Counted from the stretch's first letter, positions 1-9,114 are shown. The stretch: DNA of 23,235 nt from an uncultured Pedobacter sp. (GCA_946478755.1 CAMLDJ010000058.1:1-23235), one strand, 5' to 3'. Made by a program: numbers and translations. Notes: generated from the sequence alone by a model not told the origin.

Positions 1-1
1 A

Positions 2-784
2 ACGGAAGAGATCTTTCTTTTTTATGCTTTAAACCTTAAAAATGTATGTACCCGGGTGTTTTTTAAGACCAGTACGGACGATGGTCTGAGCTGGTCTTCA
101 GCTAAAGAAATCACTTCGTTATTTGCTGAAAATGCACATGAATGGACTTTTCACCTGCCAGGGCCAGGCCATGGTATCCAATTAAAAGGGGGAAGACTCC
201 TGGTGCAGGTTTGGCACAGAAAGTCGATTTCTTTTGCGGCTGCAGAAAGAAATTATGGAGTCAATTGCCTGTATAGTGATGACCATGGCAAAACATGGAA
301 GCAGGGTGGCGATACGCCGGTTGGGGAATTGAACGAATCACAGATTGTGGAGCAGAAAAACGGAGATGTGTTGCTAATAGGAAGGACCATAACAGGTAGT
401 TCGGGCTCGCACCAGGCAAAGGTTTGGAGCAGGGATAAAGGTGAGAGCTGGACACAGCGGCTAAAATATGATACGGCGCTTGGGGGGAAAGTATGTGATA
501 TCGGACTCACAGGTTACCCCTTTAAATCGGGAATTATGCTGGTTTCGCAGCCTGCAGATCCTAAAAAAAGAATGGATCTGACCATCCGGCTGAGTAAAGA
601 TGATGGGAAGACCTGGCTGGTTAATAAACTATTGGAAGAAGGTGGTGCAACCTATTCGGACCTGGCCATCCTCCCGGACAGAAGTATCATCTGTTTGTAT
701 GGACATGGCGGAACGGAACACATGCCACAAAGGGTTTCATTAGCCAGGTTCGATCTGGGATGGCTGTTAGAAAAGTCAAAATAG
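2..784 (+). CDS. Exo-alpha-sialidase (GH33), C-terminal part, cut by left edge
   Basis: The reading frame is open to the left edge, so only the last 260 residues are present; the GTG at 56 is an internal codon, not the start. GH33 sialidases remove terminal sialic acid from glycans, here probably in the periplasm or on the cell surface. Four Asp-boxes (S-x-D-x-G-x-x-W type) are visible at about 71-94 (STDDGLSW), 272-298 (YSDDHGKTW), 425-451 (WSRDKGESW) and 590-616 (LSKDDGKTW). The NESQIVEQ segment likely carries the catalytic Glu. Arginines after it (LIGRTITG) and in KKRMDLTI fit the arginine triad. The TYSDLAILPD motif holds the probable nucleophile Tyr (codon 653-655). The stop nearly abuts the next gene, a sialic-acid mutarotase-symporter fusion, which supports the assignment. 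The signal peptide and first triad Arg lie outside the window. Confidence 0.93.
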   Translation, partial: TEEIFLFYALNLKNVCTRVFFKTSTDDGLSWSSAKEITSLFAENAHEWTFHLPGPGHGIQLKGGRLLVQVWHRKSISFAAAERNYGVNCLYSDDHGKTWKQGGDTPVGELNESQIVEQKNGDVLLIGRTITGSSGSHQAKVWSRDKGESWTQRLKYDTALGGKVCDIGLTGYPFKSGIMLVSQPADPKKRMDLTIRLSKDDGKTWLVNKLLEEGGATYSDLAILPDRSIICLYGHGGTEHMPQRVSLARFDLGWLLEKSK

Positions 785-786
785 AT

Positions 787-3540
787 ATGTCGTCAATTAT
801 TACTTTGTCATTTCAATCCATGCATCTTAGTTCAGGAAAAATTAAACCTATTGGCCGGCGCGTCCTGGCAGGGTGGGGATTCAAGTCTGTTCTCTGCTTA
901 TTCATATTCTCTCTGAAGTTAAGTCTCGTTTCATTTGCGCAGGACGGTTCCTCCCATGTGGAATGGAGTAAACTGGCAACGCTTCCCATGACAGACAGTG
1001 CTGGGAAATCAGTTGGCCTGGCCGCACATTTTTCCGGGGTTCACAACAACGTCCTGATCATAGCAGGCGGCACCAACTTCTTATCCGGCGGTAAGCCATG
1101 GGATGGAGGAGTAAAGAAATGGTATGACCAGATCTATGTGCTGAAGAAAGAAGGATCAGCATACCAATGGCTTGATGCTAAATTAAAATTGCCGGTTCCG
1201 ATAGCATACGGAGCATCCGTAAGCACAGAACAAGGGCTGTTATGCCTGGGCGGAACAGACGGTATTTCTTATCAGGCTAAAGCTTTTTTTCTGAAATGGA
1301 ATAAGGACAAACAAACTGTTGACTATGAGGCCTTGCCTGATATGCCGGTTCGCCTGGCCTATATGTCGGCCGTTATCCTGCAGAGAAGCATATATGTAGC
1401 CGGTGGAGAAGAACAACAAGGCGGGGAACCGACAAGACATTTTTTAAAGTTGGATCTGAATAGGTACGGGCAGCAGCGCCTGAACTGGGAGAAATTGGCT
1501 CCATTGCCCGGAGCAGGAAGGGTGATGCCGGTAATGGCGGTTCAGAACAATGGGGTTAATGATTGTATTTATTTATTCAGTGGGAAAAGTAAGGAAAAGG
1601 GCAGGGAGGTGCTTTTAGAGGACGCTTATACCTACAATCCCAAAACTTTGCACTGGAAAAAACTCCATGACATACAATTGAAGGGACAAGATTTAAGGTG
1701 CCTGACGGGAGCCGCATCTGTTCCTGTGGGACTAAATCACATCCTTGTTTTCGGAGGCGCAGATAGCCAAGACCATAGAAAATTCAGAAAGGCTTTAACA
1801 GACTTTAAAGCCGCCGGAGATCAAGGCAGTAAAGGGCGGTACCGGGATAAACTGAATCAGATCACCAGCGCACATAAAGGATTTTCAAGAGATGTGTTGG
1901 CATACCATACACTAACAGACCGATGGATCAAGGTTGGGGAGTTTCCAACTTCCTTACCTGTACTTACCCAAGTATCGCTATGGAATGGCGAAATGGTGTT
2001 TCCGGGAGGCGAGATTGCGCCCGCAAAGCGTTCGGCTGAAATTTGGCAGGCCCGGATGATATCCAGGGAATCCTCGGTCTTAAATGGCTGGGACTATTTA
2101 TTAATTGTCATGTATTTTTTGGCCATCTTTTACATCGGCTATAAGTATAAGAAGAACATCCATACCACCAATGATTACTATAAAGCGGGAAACAGAATAC
2201 CAGGATGGGCTTCCGGTGTGGCTATTTTTGGTACCTTATTAAGTGCCATTACCTTTCTTACCACGCCTGCAAAAACTTTTAATGAAAGCTGGTTGTATTT
2301 TCTTCCGACGATCAGTAGCATGGTGGTTGCTCCGCTGGTGGTCCTTTATATTATTCCTGTATACTTCAAGCTAAACGTGACCACAGCTTATGAATACCTT
2401 GAGAAGAGGTTTAATTCACTGATCCGTATATTAGGAAGTTTGAGTTTCTTGTTTTTTCAGGTCGCCAAATTTGGAGTCATGTTATTGCTTCCTTCTTTAG
2501 CAATTGCCGCGATAACGGGTATTGATGTAATGACCTGTATACTGGTTATGGGCCTGTTTTCGACCGTCTATGGAACATTAGGAGGAATTGAAGCTGTAGT
2601 GTGGACAGAAGTACTGCAGGTATTTGTATTCTTATTAGCAGCGCTGTTAAGCATTTTGGTGGTCGTGTTAAAACTGGATGGTGGATTAGGGGAAATGATC
2701 CAGATCAATAACGAATTTGGCAAATTTGAATTTGTAAATTGGGACTTTAGTTTTTCTGAAATTACCATTTTCGTAACCATAACCTATTGGATAGGAGGTG
2801 GATCAGTTCCCTATGTATCTGATCAGACGATCATTCAAAAATATTTAGTTACCAAAGACATAAAAAGTGCTGCCCGCGGCGTATGGGTAAACGGTATTTT
2901 AATCGTGGTATCTTCTATCTTGTTTTTTACTATAGGAAGCGCTTTGTTCGCCTATTACCATGCCTTTCCGGAAACATTAAACCCAACCTTGCCTACGCAG
3001 GAATCTATATATCCCTGGTTTATTGTCAATGAACTTCCCTCGGGGGTCAGAGGTGTTGTTGTCGCAGGAATATTTGCTGTTTCGATGTCAACCATTAGCA
3101 GCACCATGAATAGCATGTCTGCAACAATAGTTACAGATTATACCCGCTTTTACAAGCTATTGCCGAAGCGTCAGCTTATGATGGCCAAAAGCGTATCTGC
3201 TGCCTTTGGGGTTATCGGTACCGTATTGGCAGTTGTAATGTTTGTGTATGAAGTCGGGTCTTTATGGGATATGATCCGAAGATTAACCGGATTACTTACA
3301 GGAGGATTGGCGGGCTTGTTCCTGTTAGGGATATTCACAAAAAGGGTGAATCATATGGCTGCCCTGATCGGTTATGTAGCCAGTGCAATTATTCTCTTCT
3401 ATGTTAGTAAATATACATCAGCCCATTTTATGGTATATAGCTTGACGGGTATGCTATCCTGTTTCATAGTCGGATATATGGTGAGTTTTTTAATCAATGA
3501 AACGGATGCCCGGGCAAAAAAGGATAGGTTTAATCAGTAA
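787..3540 (+). CDS. Kelch sialic-acid mutarotase domain fused to SSS sodium symporter (copy 1)
   Basis: A two-part protein. After an N-terminal hydrophobic export segment ending near SFAQDG, about 370 residues carry Kelch-type blades (LIIAGGTNF, LLCLGGTDG, IYVAGGEEQ, IYLFSGKSK, ILVFGGADS, MVFPGGEIA). They resemble the cyclically permuted mutarotase family related to NanM/YjhT, which converts alpha-Neu5Ac to the beta anomer. From about residue 433 (NGWDYLLIVMYF) to the end there are roughly 13 hydrophobic segments of a sodium:solute symporter, including the family-typical AVSMSTISSTMNSMSA stretch. SSS proteins such as vSGLT have an outside N-terminus, so the propeller would sit in the periplasm beside the transport path. 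ATG 787 lies 2 bases after the sialidase stop. ATG 760 (25-base overlap) and ATG 820 are also in frame; the n-region is long from any of them, so the start is uncertain. The substrate is inferred from context. Confidence 0.9.
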   Translation: MSSIITLSFQSMHLSSGKIKPIGRRVLAGWGFKSVLCLFIFSLKLSLVSFAQDGSSHVEWSKLATLPMTDSAGKSVGLAAHFSGVHNNVLIIAGGTNFLSGGKPWDGGVKKWYDQIYVLKKEGSAYQWLDAKLKLPVPIAYGASVSTEQGLLCLGGTDGISYQAKAFFLKWNKDKQTVDYEALPDMPVRLAYMSAVILQRSIYVAGGEEQQGGEPTRHFLKLDLNRYGQQRLNWEKLAPLPGAGRVMPVMAVQNNGVNDCIYLFSGKSKEKGREVLLEDAYTYNPKTLHWKKLHDIQLKGQDLRCLTGAASVPVGLNHILVFGGADSQDHRKFRKALTDFKAAGDQGSKGRYRDKLNQITSAHKGFSRDVLAYHTLTDRWIKVGEFPTSLPVLTQVSLWNGEMVFPGGEIAPAKRSAEIWQARMISRESSVLNGWDYLLIVMYFLAIFYIGYKYKKNIHTTNDYYKAGNRIPGWASGVAIFGTLLSAITFLTTPAKTFNESWLYFLPTISSMVVAPLVVLYIIPVYFKLNVTTAYEYLEKRFNSLIRILGSLSFLFFQVAKFGVMLLLPSLAIAAITGIDVMTCILVMGLFSTVYGTLGGIEAVVWTEVLQVFVFLLAALLSILVVVLKLDGGLGEMIQINNEFGKFEFVNWDFSFSEITIFVTITYWIGGGSVPYVSDQTIIQKYLVTKDIKSAARGVWVNGILIVVSSILFFTIGSALFAYYHAFPETLNPTLPTQESIYPWFIVNELPSGVRGVVVAGIFAVSMSTISSTMNSMSATIVTDYTRFYKLLPKRQLMMAKSVSAAFGVIGTVLAVVMFVYEVGSLWDMIRRLTGLLTGGLAGLFLLGIFTKRVNHMAALIGYVASAIILFYVSKYTSAHFMVYSLTGMLSCFIVGYMVSFLINETDARAKKDRFNQ

Positions 3541-3546
3541 GTAGAG

Positions 3547-4878
3547 ATGATAGGAAAAGCAAATTTTATAACAGAACCTTCTAAACAAATACCCGTAACC
3601 TTAAAGGTCGATGTGGTCGTCTGTGGCGGTGGTCCATCAGGTTTCATCGCCGCCATTGCAGCAGCGAGGAACGGGGCAAAAACTTTGCTCTTGGAGCACT
3701 ATGGTTTCTTAGGCGGGATGGCGACAGCCGGTCTGGTGGGGCCTATTAGCAAGTTCAATTTTCAGCATACAAGGATCGTTTCGGGTATACCGGAGGAGTT
3801 TATCAATAAAATGGCCGGACGAGGTGGAGCAATTGTCGATCTGCCAAGTGGTAATGTGCCATACGACCCGGAAATATATAAGTATGTATCAATGAAAATG
3901 GTCGAGGAGGCAGGGGTAAGTATCTTGTTTCATACCCAGGTGGTCGACTGCATATCTGATGTTGATCAACCGGAAAAACTTAGCCATGTAGTGATTGAAA
4001 ACAAATCTGGAAGGCAAGCCATTGACGCCAGGTATTTTATCGATTGTACCGGCACAGGTGATGTCGTATCCCGAAGCCATTTGCCCTGCCAAATGCGCAA
4101 TGATCGGGGTGGGGAGCTTCAGCCGATGTCACTATACTTTCGTCTCGGTGGGGTGGATACCAAAACCTTCAACCTGCTTATGGCACATGACGGTGTGAAA
4201 TATGCGAGCCTGCCCTTAAAAGAACTGCTAACCGCAGAAGTTGAGGCAGGCCGGCTCTCCAATTTCGGAGGACCCTGGGCTGTTCACGGTAGCACCCTCA
4301 GGGAAGGCCAGCTCTCGGTAAATGCTACCAGGTTTAGCGGTAATGCTGCCAACGGCAATGATGTGTCACGGGCTGAACAACTATTGCGGGAAGATGTGAT
4401 GACGATCGTTGATGCTTTCAAAGCACAGGTTCCTTCCATGAAGGATGCCTATCTGCTGGATACCGCTACCCAGATAGGTATACGTGAAACAAGGGGAATC
4501 ATAGGGCTTTATACGATGACTCTTGAAGATATTCTGCAGCCCGGGAGCTTCGAAGATACGGTGGCTTATGGGGGGCATCCCGTAGACATACACAGGGCTG
4601 TAGACAGTAAACAGGATGTCAGTTTCCTTCAGGCACCATATCCGATTCCTTACCGGGCACTGGTACCTCAAGGAGCTGCCAACTTATTGGTGGCAGGAGG
4701 ATGTCTTTCAGCTACCCGCGAAGCGTTTGCCTCTATACGCGTGCAAGCTCAGTGTATGGCGTTAGGACAGGCAGCAGGAACTGCCTCGGCGCTATGTGTC
4801 AGGGAGAACGTAAATGTTTCTGACCTAAATGGAAAATGGCTAAGTGAAGTATTAAAGGCTCAGGGGGCAATTGTATGA
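3547..4878 (+). CDS. FAD-dependent oxidoreductase (FAD_oxidored family)
   Basis: A 443-residue flavoprotein without signal peptide, so cytosolic. Residues 21-50 form a Rossmann FAD site: DVVVCGGGPSG (G27-x-G29-x-x-G32), a helix rich in Ala, and E50 at the end of the second strand to bind the ribose. It is followed by the GFLGGMATAGLVGP segment typical of the family also seen in many Bacteroidetes carbohydrate loci (Pfam FAD_oxidored type). A second FAD-contact stretch near the C-terminus reads ANLLVAGGCLSATREAFASI, followed by a Gln/Ala-rich segment (MALGQAAGTA). It starts 6 bases after the symporter stop and its own stop overlaps an ATG of the next frame (ATGA), so it is co-transcribed. Its substrate is unknown; a sugar or sugar-acid derivative from the imported glycan is a reasonable guess, not something the sequence shows. 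Confidence 0.85.
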   Translation: MIGKANFITEPSKQIPVTLKVDVVVCGGGPSGFIAAIAAARNGAKTLLLEHYGFLGGMATAGLVGPISKFNFQHTRIVSGIPEEFINKMAGRGGAIVDLPSGNVPYDPEIYKYVSMKMVEEAGVSILFHTQVVDCISDVDQPEKLSHVVIENKSGRQAIDARYFIDCTGTGDVVSRSHLPCQMRNDRGGELQPMSLYFRLGGVDTKTFNLLMAHDGVKYASLPLKELLTAEVEAGRLSNFGGPWAVHGSTLREGQLSVNATRFSGNAANGNDVSRAEQLLREDVMTIVDAFKAQVPSMKDAYLLDTATQIGIRETRGIIGLYTMTLEDILQPGSFEDTVAYGGHPVDIHRAVDSKQDVSFLQAPYPIPYRALVPQGAANLLVAGGCLSATREAFASIRVQAQCMALGQAAGTASALCVRENVNVSDLNGKWLSEVLKAQGAIV

Positions 4879-4955
4879 CGGCGGCAATCCGGGCTTTCTC
4901 AGTATTGGGGAAAAATGCAACAAAAACCAATGACCAACAGCAAATAGATGAAAGT

Positions 4956-6383
4956 ATGAAAAATATGATGATGACAGTATTTACCCTGGGGTTTTTGATT
5001 TTTTTTCTATCAGAAACAAAGGGTCAGGGTATAAAAAATGCTGATTACGGAACGGCTAAGCAGGCACCCAACATCCTCCTGCTGATCGCTGATGATTGGG
5101 GGTATCCAAATGCCGGTGTCTATAAAGATAACCTGGTTAAGACCCCTAATTTCGATAGGATTGCCAGGGAAGGGATGCTGTTTAGAAATGCTTTCACTAC
5201 GCCATCATGTTCTCCTTCTCGAGCTTCTTTACTTACCGGACGGTGGCCCCATCAGCTTGAGGAAGGTGTTCATCTAAAGGGCTTTTTAAGTAAAAAGTTT
5301 CCTAATTATGTGGAATTGTTAGCTAAACAGGGATATGCGACCGGTTCTTGTAAGAAAGGATGGGGACCAGGAAAATATCAACTTGGCGGATACAAGCATA
5401 ATCCGGCCGGACCCGCATATCGGGATTTTGAAACGTTTTTTAAAAACAAGTCAAAAGACCAGCCTTTTTGCTTTTGGTTTGGCAGTCATGACCCGCATCG
5501 TCCTTATGAGCAAGGCAGCGGAGTTAAATCGGGAAAGTCGTTAGCGGATGTAAAAGTTCCCGCCTTTTTACCAGACAATTCAGTGGTAAGAAGCGATATA
5601 CTGGATTACTATTATGAAATAGAACGATTTGACCACGAGGTTGGAGAAATTCTTGCGCTATTGGAAGCAGCGGGCGAACTTGACCATACATTGATTGTAA
5701 TAGCCGGAGACAACGGCATGCCCTTTCCCCGGGCAAAGGCAAATATCTATGATGCGGGTACACACATACCATTAGCCATATCCTGGCCTGCGCGGATAAA
5801 ACCGGGACAGCTTTGCACAGATTTTGTCAGCTTCATTGATTTAGCGCCTACTTTTTTAGCCTCAGCAGGCGTACAGGTCCCAGATGCGATGACAGGAAAG
5901 GACCTGCTCCCACTTATGACAGGAAGAAAGGACCTTGTTAAACGTGACAAAATGTTTTTGGAACGGGAGCGACACGCAGCTGTCCGTAAAGGGAATGTTG
6001 GTTATCCTTCCAGAGGTATTCGTACGAAAGACTTTTTGTATATCCGGAATTTCAAGTCGGACCGTTGGCCGGCTGGCGACCCGGAATTCGGGACTGTACG
6101 TTTTGGAGACATAGATAAATCACCCACCAAAGATTACCTCATGACTCAGAAAGACGATGCAGAAATTGCCCCGTTTTTTCGGAGGGCATTTATGAAAAGA
6201 CCCGCGGAAGAGCTTTACGATCTGAGGGTTGATCCGGACCAGTTGACGAATATTGTTGGGGCAAAGCAATACGCGGCAGTTCTCAGGAAGTTGAGTAAGG
6301 AATTAGACCAATGGATGCAGGAAACGAATGATCCCCGGGTAAATAATGGTGGCGATTACCTTGAACGCTATCCATATGAATAG
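4956..6383 (+). CDS. S1-family sulfatase, sulfamidase (N-sulfoglucosamine sulfohydrolase)-like
   Basis: Hydrolyses a sulfate ester or sulfamate on a sugar, probably in the periplasm. Numbered from ATG 4956, D46-D47 (LLIADDWGY) are metal ligands, C85 in CSPSR is the Cys matured to formylglycine, followed by ASLLTGR. D252-N253 (GDNGMPFP) complete the metal site. The C-terminal half resembles human SGSH from memory: DNGMPFP against DNGIPFP, GIRTKDFLYIRN, EELYDLRVDP, and QETNDPRV against WETHDPWV. That points to a sulfamidase-like branch rather than a generic arylsulfatase. The frame also opens at ATG 4875, overlapping the previous stop, but that adds 27 non-signal residues. Starting at 4956 gives a clean signal peptide (hydrophobic core VFTLGFLIFFLS), so I prefer it. 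N-sulfated substrates are unexpected in a sialic-acid locus, so the true substrate may differ. Confidence 0.88.
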   Translation: MKNMMMTVFTLGFLIFFLSETKGQGIKNADYGTAKQAPNILLLIADDWGYPNAGVYKDNLVKTPNFDRIAREGMLFRNAFTTPSCSPSRASLLTGRWPHQLEEGVHLKGFLSKKFPNYVELLAKQGYATGSCKKGWGPGKYQLGGYKHNPAGPAYRDFETFFKNKSKDQPFCFWFGSHDPHRPYEQGSGVKSGKSLADVKVPAFLPDNSVVRSDILDYYYEIERFDHEVGEILALLEAAGELDHTLIVIAGDNGMPFPRAKANIYDAGTHIPLAISWPARIKPGQLCTDFVSFIDLAPTFLASAGVQVPDAMTGKDLLPLMTGRKDLVKRDKMFLERERHAAVRKGNVGYPSRGIRTKDFLYIRNFKSDRWPAGDPEFGTVRFGDIDKSPTKDYLMTQKDDAEIAPFFRRAFMKRPAEELYDLRVDPDQLTNIVGAKQYAAVLRKLSKELDQWMQETNDPRVNNGGDYLERYPYE

Positions 6384-6428
6384 TCGACCGTGTTATTTTT
6401 CGCAAATATAATATCAACTCTAAAACTC

Positions 6429-6440
6429 AGGTAATTACCT
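6429..6440. promoter_or_regulatory. 12-bp perfect palindrome upstream of the GH31 gene
   Basis: AGGTAATTACCT is its own reverse complement. It ends 15 bases before the ATG at 6456, in a 72-base AT-rich gap that holds nothing else I recognise. It could be a regulator site, and its GGTA/TACC ends echo the palindrome upstream of nanA, but a 12-bp AT-rich palindrome can arise by chance. Confidence 0.25.
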
Positions 6441-6455
6441 AATAAAATTATTGAA

Positions 6456-9050
6456 ATGAATTTAAAATGTTGCTGGCTATATATCTTATTTCTTTGTTAT
6501 AGCATTTCTTCGGTTGCTCAGAACAATCCGTCTGCACATCAAGCCTCCATTAAAAAACTTAAGGATGTGAGATTTACTATTTTAACACCTCGCGTTATTC
6601 GCATGGAATGGGATAGTACAAATACTTTTACAGATAACAGATCTTTCACCATAGTAAACCGTAACCTGCCAACCCCAAAATATACTGCCAAACAAAAAAA
6701 CGGCTGGTTCATCATTCAGACTGATGAACTAGAGTTAAAATATCGCCTGAACTCCGGAAAGTTTTCAGCTTCAAATCTTTCGGTTCGGTATAGAAAAGAC
6801 AATAGCAGGGCCTTTACCTGGATACCAGGGATGGCTCAAAAAGAAAATCTAAAAGGAACAGCCCGCACGTTAGACAGATTTGATGGCGATACAGATAGTA
6901 AAGGAAAAAAGATGAAACTGGAGGAAGGAATTTTATCGAAAGATGGCTGGTTCCTACTCGACGATTCGAATTCTTTTTTATTTGACAACAGTGATTGGCC
7001 TTGGGTAACCCAACGGTCTTCAACTCCTCAGCAGGATTGGTATTTTATGGGATATGGCCTGAATTATAAATCTGCCCTCTCTGATTATACTAAAATAGCC
7101 GGAAAAGTCCCTTTGCCACCGCGTTATGCTTTTGGATACTGGTGGTCACGCTACTGGAGTTATTCAGATAACGAATTACGCGATCTGGTAAAGAATTTTG
7201 AGAAATTTAATGTTCCTCTTGATGTTCTGGTTATTGATATGGACTGGCACACTACCGATAGTGTTGGCACGAAACCAGATGAATTTGGTCAGCGAAAATG
7301 GTGGACAGGCTGGACCTGGAATAAGTCTCTTTTTTCCTATCCCGAAAAATTTCTGCAGTGGACTAAAACCAGGAAACTTAAAACAACATTAAACCTGCAT
7401 CCGGCATCAGGGATAGCGCCATGGGAAGAGCGTTATGGAGAATTCGCCAGAAAAATGAATTTTGATACCACATCCAGGAAAAACATACCTTTTTTAGGCT
7501 CTGACAAACAGTTTATGACGAACCTCTTTGATGTGGTATTGTCTCCACTGGAAAAGCAGGGTGTTGATTTCTGGTGGCTGGATTGGCAGCAATGGCTGGA
7601 GGACAAAAAGGTAAAAGGCTTACAAAATACCTGGTGGCTAAATTATACCTTCTTTACCCAAATGGAAAAAAACAGGGATACGAGACCATTATTATACCAC
7701 AGATGGGGTGGATTGGGAAATCACAGGTACCAGATCGGATTCTCCGGTGATGCCTATATATCCTGGAAGTCCCTGGAGTATCAGCCGTATTTTACCAACA
7801 CAGCTTCCAACGTTTTATATGGATACTGGAGTCACGATATTGGGGGACATACCTTTGGTGGTGTGAAAAAAGATTTTGACCCTGAATTATATACACGTTG
7901 GATGCAATATGGAGCGCTCAGCCCCATTTTCAGGACACATTCAGCAAAAAATGCGACACTTAATAAAGAGATATGGAACTTTAGAGGTGATTTTTTTACC
8001 GCTCAACATGATGCCATCCGGTTAAGGTATACCCTTGCACCTTACATCTATACCATGGCCAGGAAAACTTATGACACCGGCATTTCTCTTTGTCGCCCCA
8101 TGTATTATGATTATCCTGAAAAGGATGATGCATATCGTTTTGACAGACAGTATATGTTCGGTGACGATATATTGGTAGCACCTATAGGTACTCCAACAAC
8201 AAATGGATTCTCAAAAATAAAGGTATGGTTGCCAGAAGGAAACGATTGGTATGAATGGCATACCGGAACTATTTTAGCCGGTGGGAAGGTTATAGAACGA
8301 GATTTCGCAATCGATGAATATCCAATTTTTGTAAAGGCAGGGGCAATTATTCCCATGTATGGCAATGAAGTGATGAATCTGGAAGAAAATCCGGATAGAC
8401 TAAAATTGGGCATTTTCCCCGGAGGAGTGAGTTCCGGCCAGCTGTATGAAGATCAAGGGAATGATAAGGATTATGCCGGCAATTGTGCTTACACCGGTTT
8501 TAAAACCAGGAGGCTGTCTGACCATTTATTAGAGATTATTCTGGAGCCTGTGAAAGGTACTTATCCCGGGATGAAAAATAAGAAAGATTATTTGATAACG
8601 CTTTTTGGATCTGCAATGCCGGAGTCGGTTACGGTAAACGGGGAAACGGTCAATTGGCAGCGAACTGATCGGGGAAATTCCTGGGACTATAATGGAGATG
8701 AATTGAGCGCAAATATTAATATAGCTGAAGTAGAGGTTGACAGAAAGCTAACGGTACTGGTAGATTTTGGAAGAAATAAGGATGTTGAAATAAATAATGG
8801 TTTGAGAGGGAAGTTTAAGCGGCTTAACAGCGCTACGACCGATCTTAAGTATAAGGTAAGTACACTTGTGCTTCCCAAAACTGTTGGTATTGCGGTGGAG
8901 ACGAATCGTAAATTGGAGTATGACCCGAAAAATTTCTTTGACATCATAACACAGTTCAATATTAATTATTCCGGGATACCCGAAAGCATCAAAGCACTTA
9001 ACTTAAATAAGGACATAGAGAATTGGTACCTCAGGTATTTAGGTTTCTAA
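6456..9050 (+). CDS. Glycoside hydrolase family 31 (alpha-glycosidase)
   Basis: An 864-residue exported enzyme (signal peptide to about ISSVAQ). An N-terminal beta domain (TPRVIRMEWDS..., about 40-215) precedes the (beta/alpha)8 barrel, which opens with LPPRYAFGYWWSRYWSYS. The nucleophile is most likely D376 in WWLDWQQW and the acid/base D432 in GFSGDAYISW; DIGGHTFGG and SPIFRTHSA are further barrel motifs. Beta domains follow (from about residue 560), then a less familiar tail ending in a run of aromatics. GH31 acts by retention on alpha-linked sugars. Members with the WWLDWQQ form of the nucleophile motif are common in Bacteroidetes, and the family includes alpha-glucosidases, alpha-galactosidases and alpha-N-acetylgalactosaminidases. 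Next to sialidases and sulfatases an alpha-Gal or alpha-GalNAc cap of a mucin-like glycan would fit, but specificity cannot be read from sequence alone. It lies between two sulfatase genes. Confidence 0.92.
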   Translation: MNLKCCWLYILFLCYSISSVAQNNPSAHQASIKKLKDVRFTILTPRVIRMEWDSTNTFTDNRSFTIVNRNLPTPKYTAKQKNGWFIIQTDELELKYRLNSGKFSASNLSVRYRKDNSRAFTWIPGMAQKENLKGTARTLDRFDGDTDSKGKKMKLEEGILSKDGWFLLDDSNSFLFDNSDWPWVTQRSSTPQQDWYFMGYGLNYKSALSDYTKIAGKVPLPPRYAFGYWWSRYWSYSDNELRDLVKNFEKFNVPLDVLVIDMDWHTTDSVGTKPDEFGQRKWWTGWTWNKSLFSYPEKFLQWTKTRKLKTTLNLHPASGIAPWEERYGEFARKMNFDTTSRKNIPFLGSDKQFMTNLFDVVLSPLEKQGVDFWWLDWQQWLEDKKVKGLQNTWWLNYTFFTQMEKNRDTRPLLYHRWGGLGNHRYQIGFSGDAYISWKSLEYQPYFTNTASNVLYGYWSHDIGGHTFGGVKKDFDPELYTRWMQYGALSPIFRTHSAKNATLNKEIWNFRGDFFTAQHDAIRLRYTLAPYIYTMARKTYDTGISLCRPMYYDYPEKDDAYRFDRQYMFGDDILVAPIGTPTTNGFSKIKVWLPEGNDWYEWHTGTILAGGKVIERDFAIDEYPIFVKAGAIIPMYGNEVMNLEENPDRLKLGIFPGGVSSGQLYEDQGNDKDYAGNCAYTGFKTRRLSDHLLEIILEPVKGTYPGMKNKKDYLITLFGSAMPESVTVNGETVNWQRTDRGNSWDYNGDELSANINIAEVEVDRKLTVLVDFGRNKDVEINNGLRGKFKRLNSATTDLKYKVSTLVLPKTVGIAVETNRKLEYDPKNFFDIITQFNINYSGIPESIKALNLNKDIENWYLRYLGF

Positions 9051-9114
9051 TGAAGCTTAAATACTTCTGATGCATTTTTTTTAAACCACATGTGATAAAA
9101 TTGGATCGAAGCAT

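Noticed and set aside
4875..4955. ATGA-overlapping start of the first sulfatase
   Set aside because: It would put 27 polar residues ahead of an otherwise normal signal peptide. Kept as an alternative, not the main call.
9087..9094. CACATGTG palindrome before the second sulfatase
   Set aside because: Eight bases of symmetry are expected often by chance and nothing extends it.
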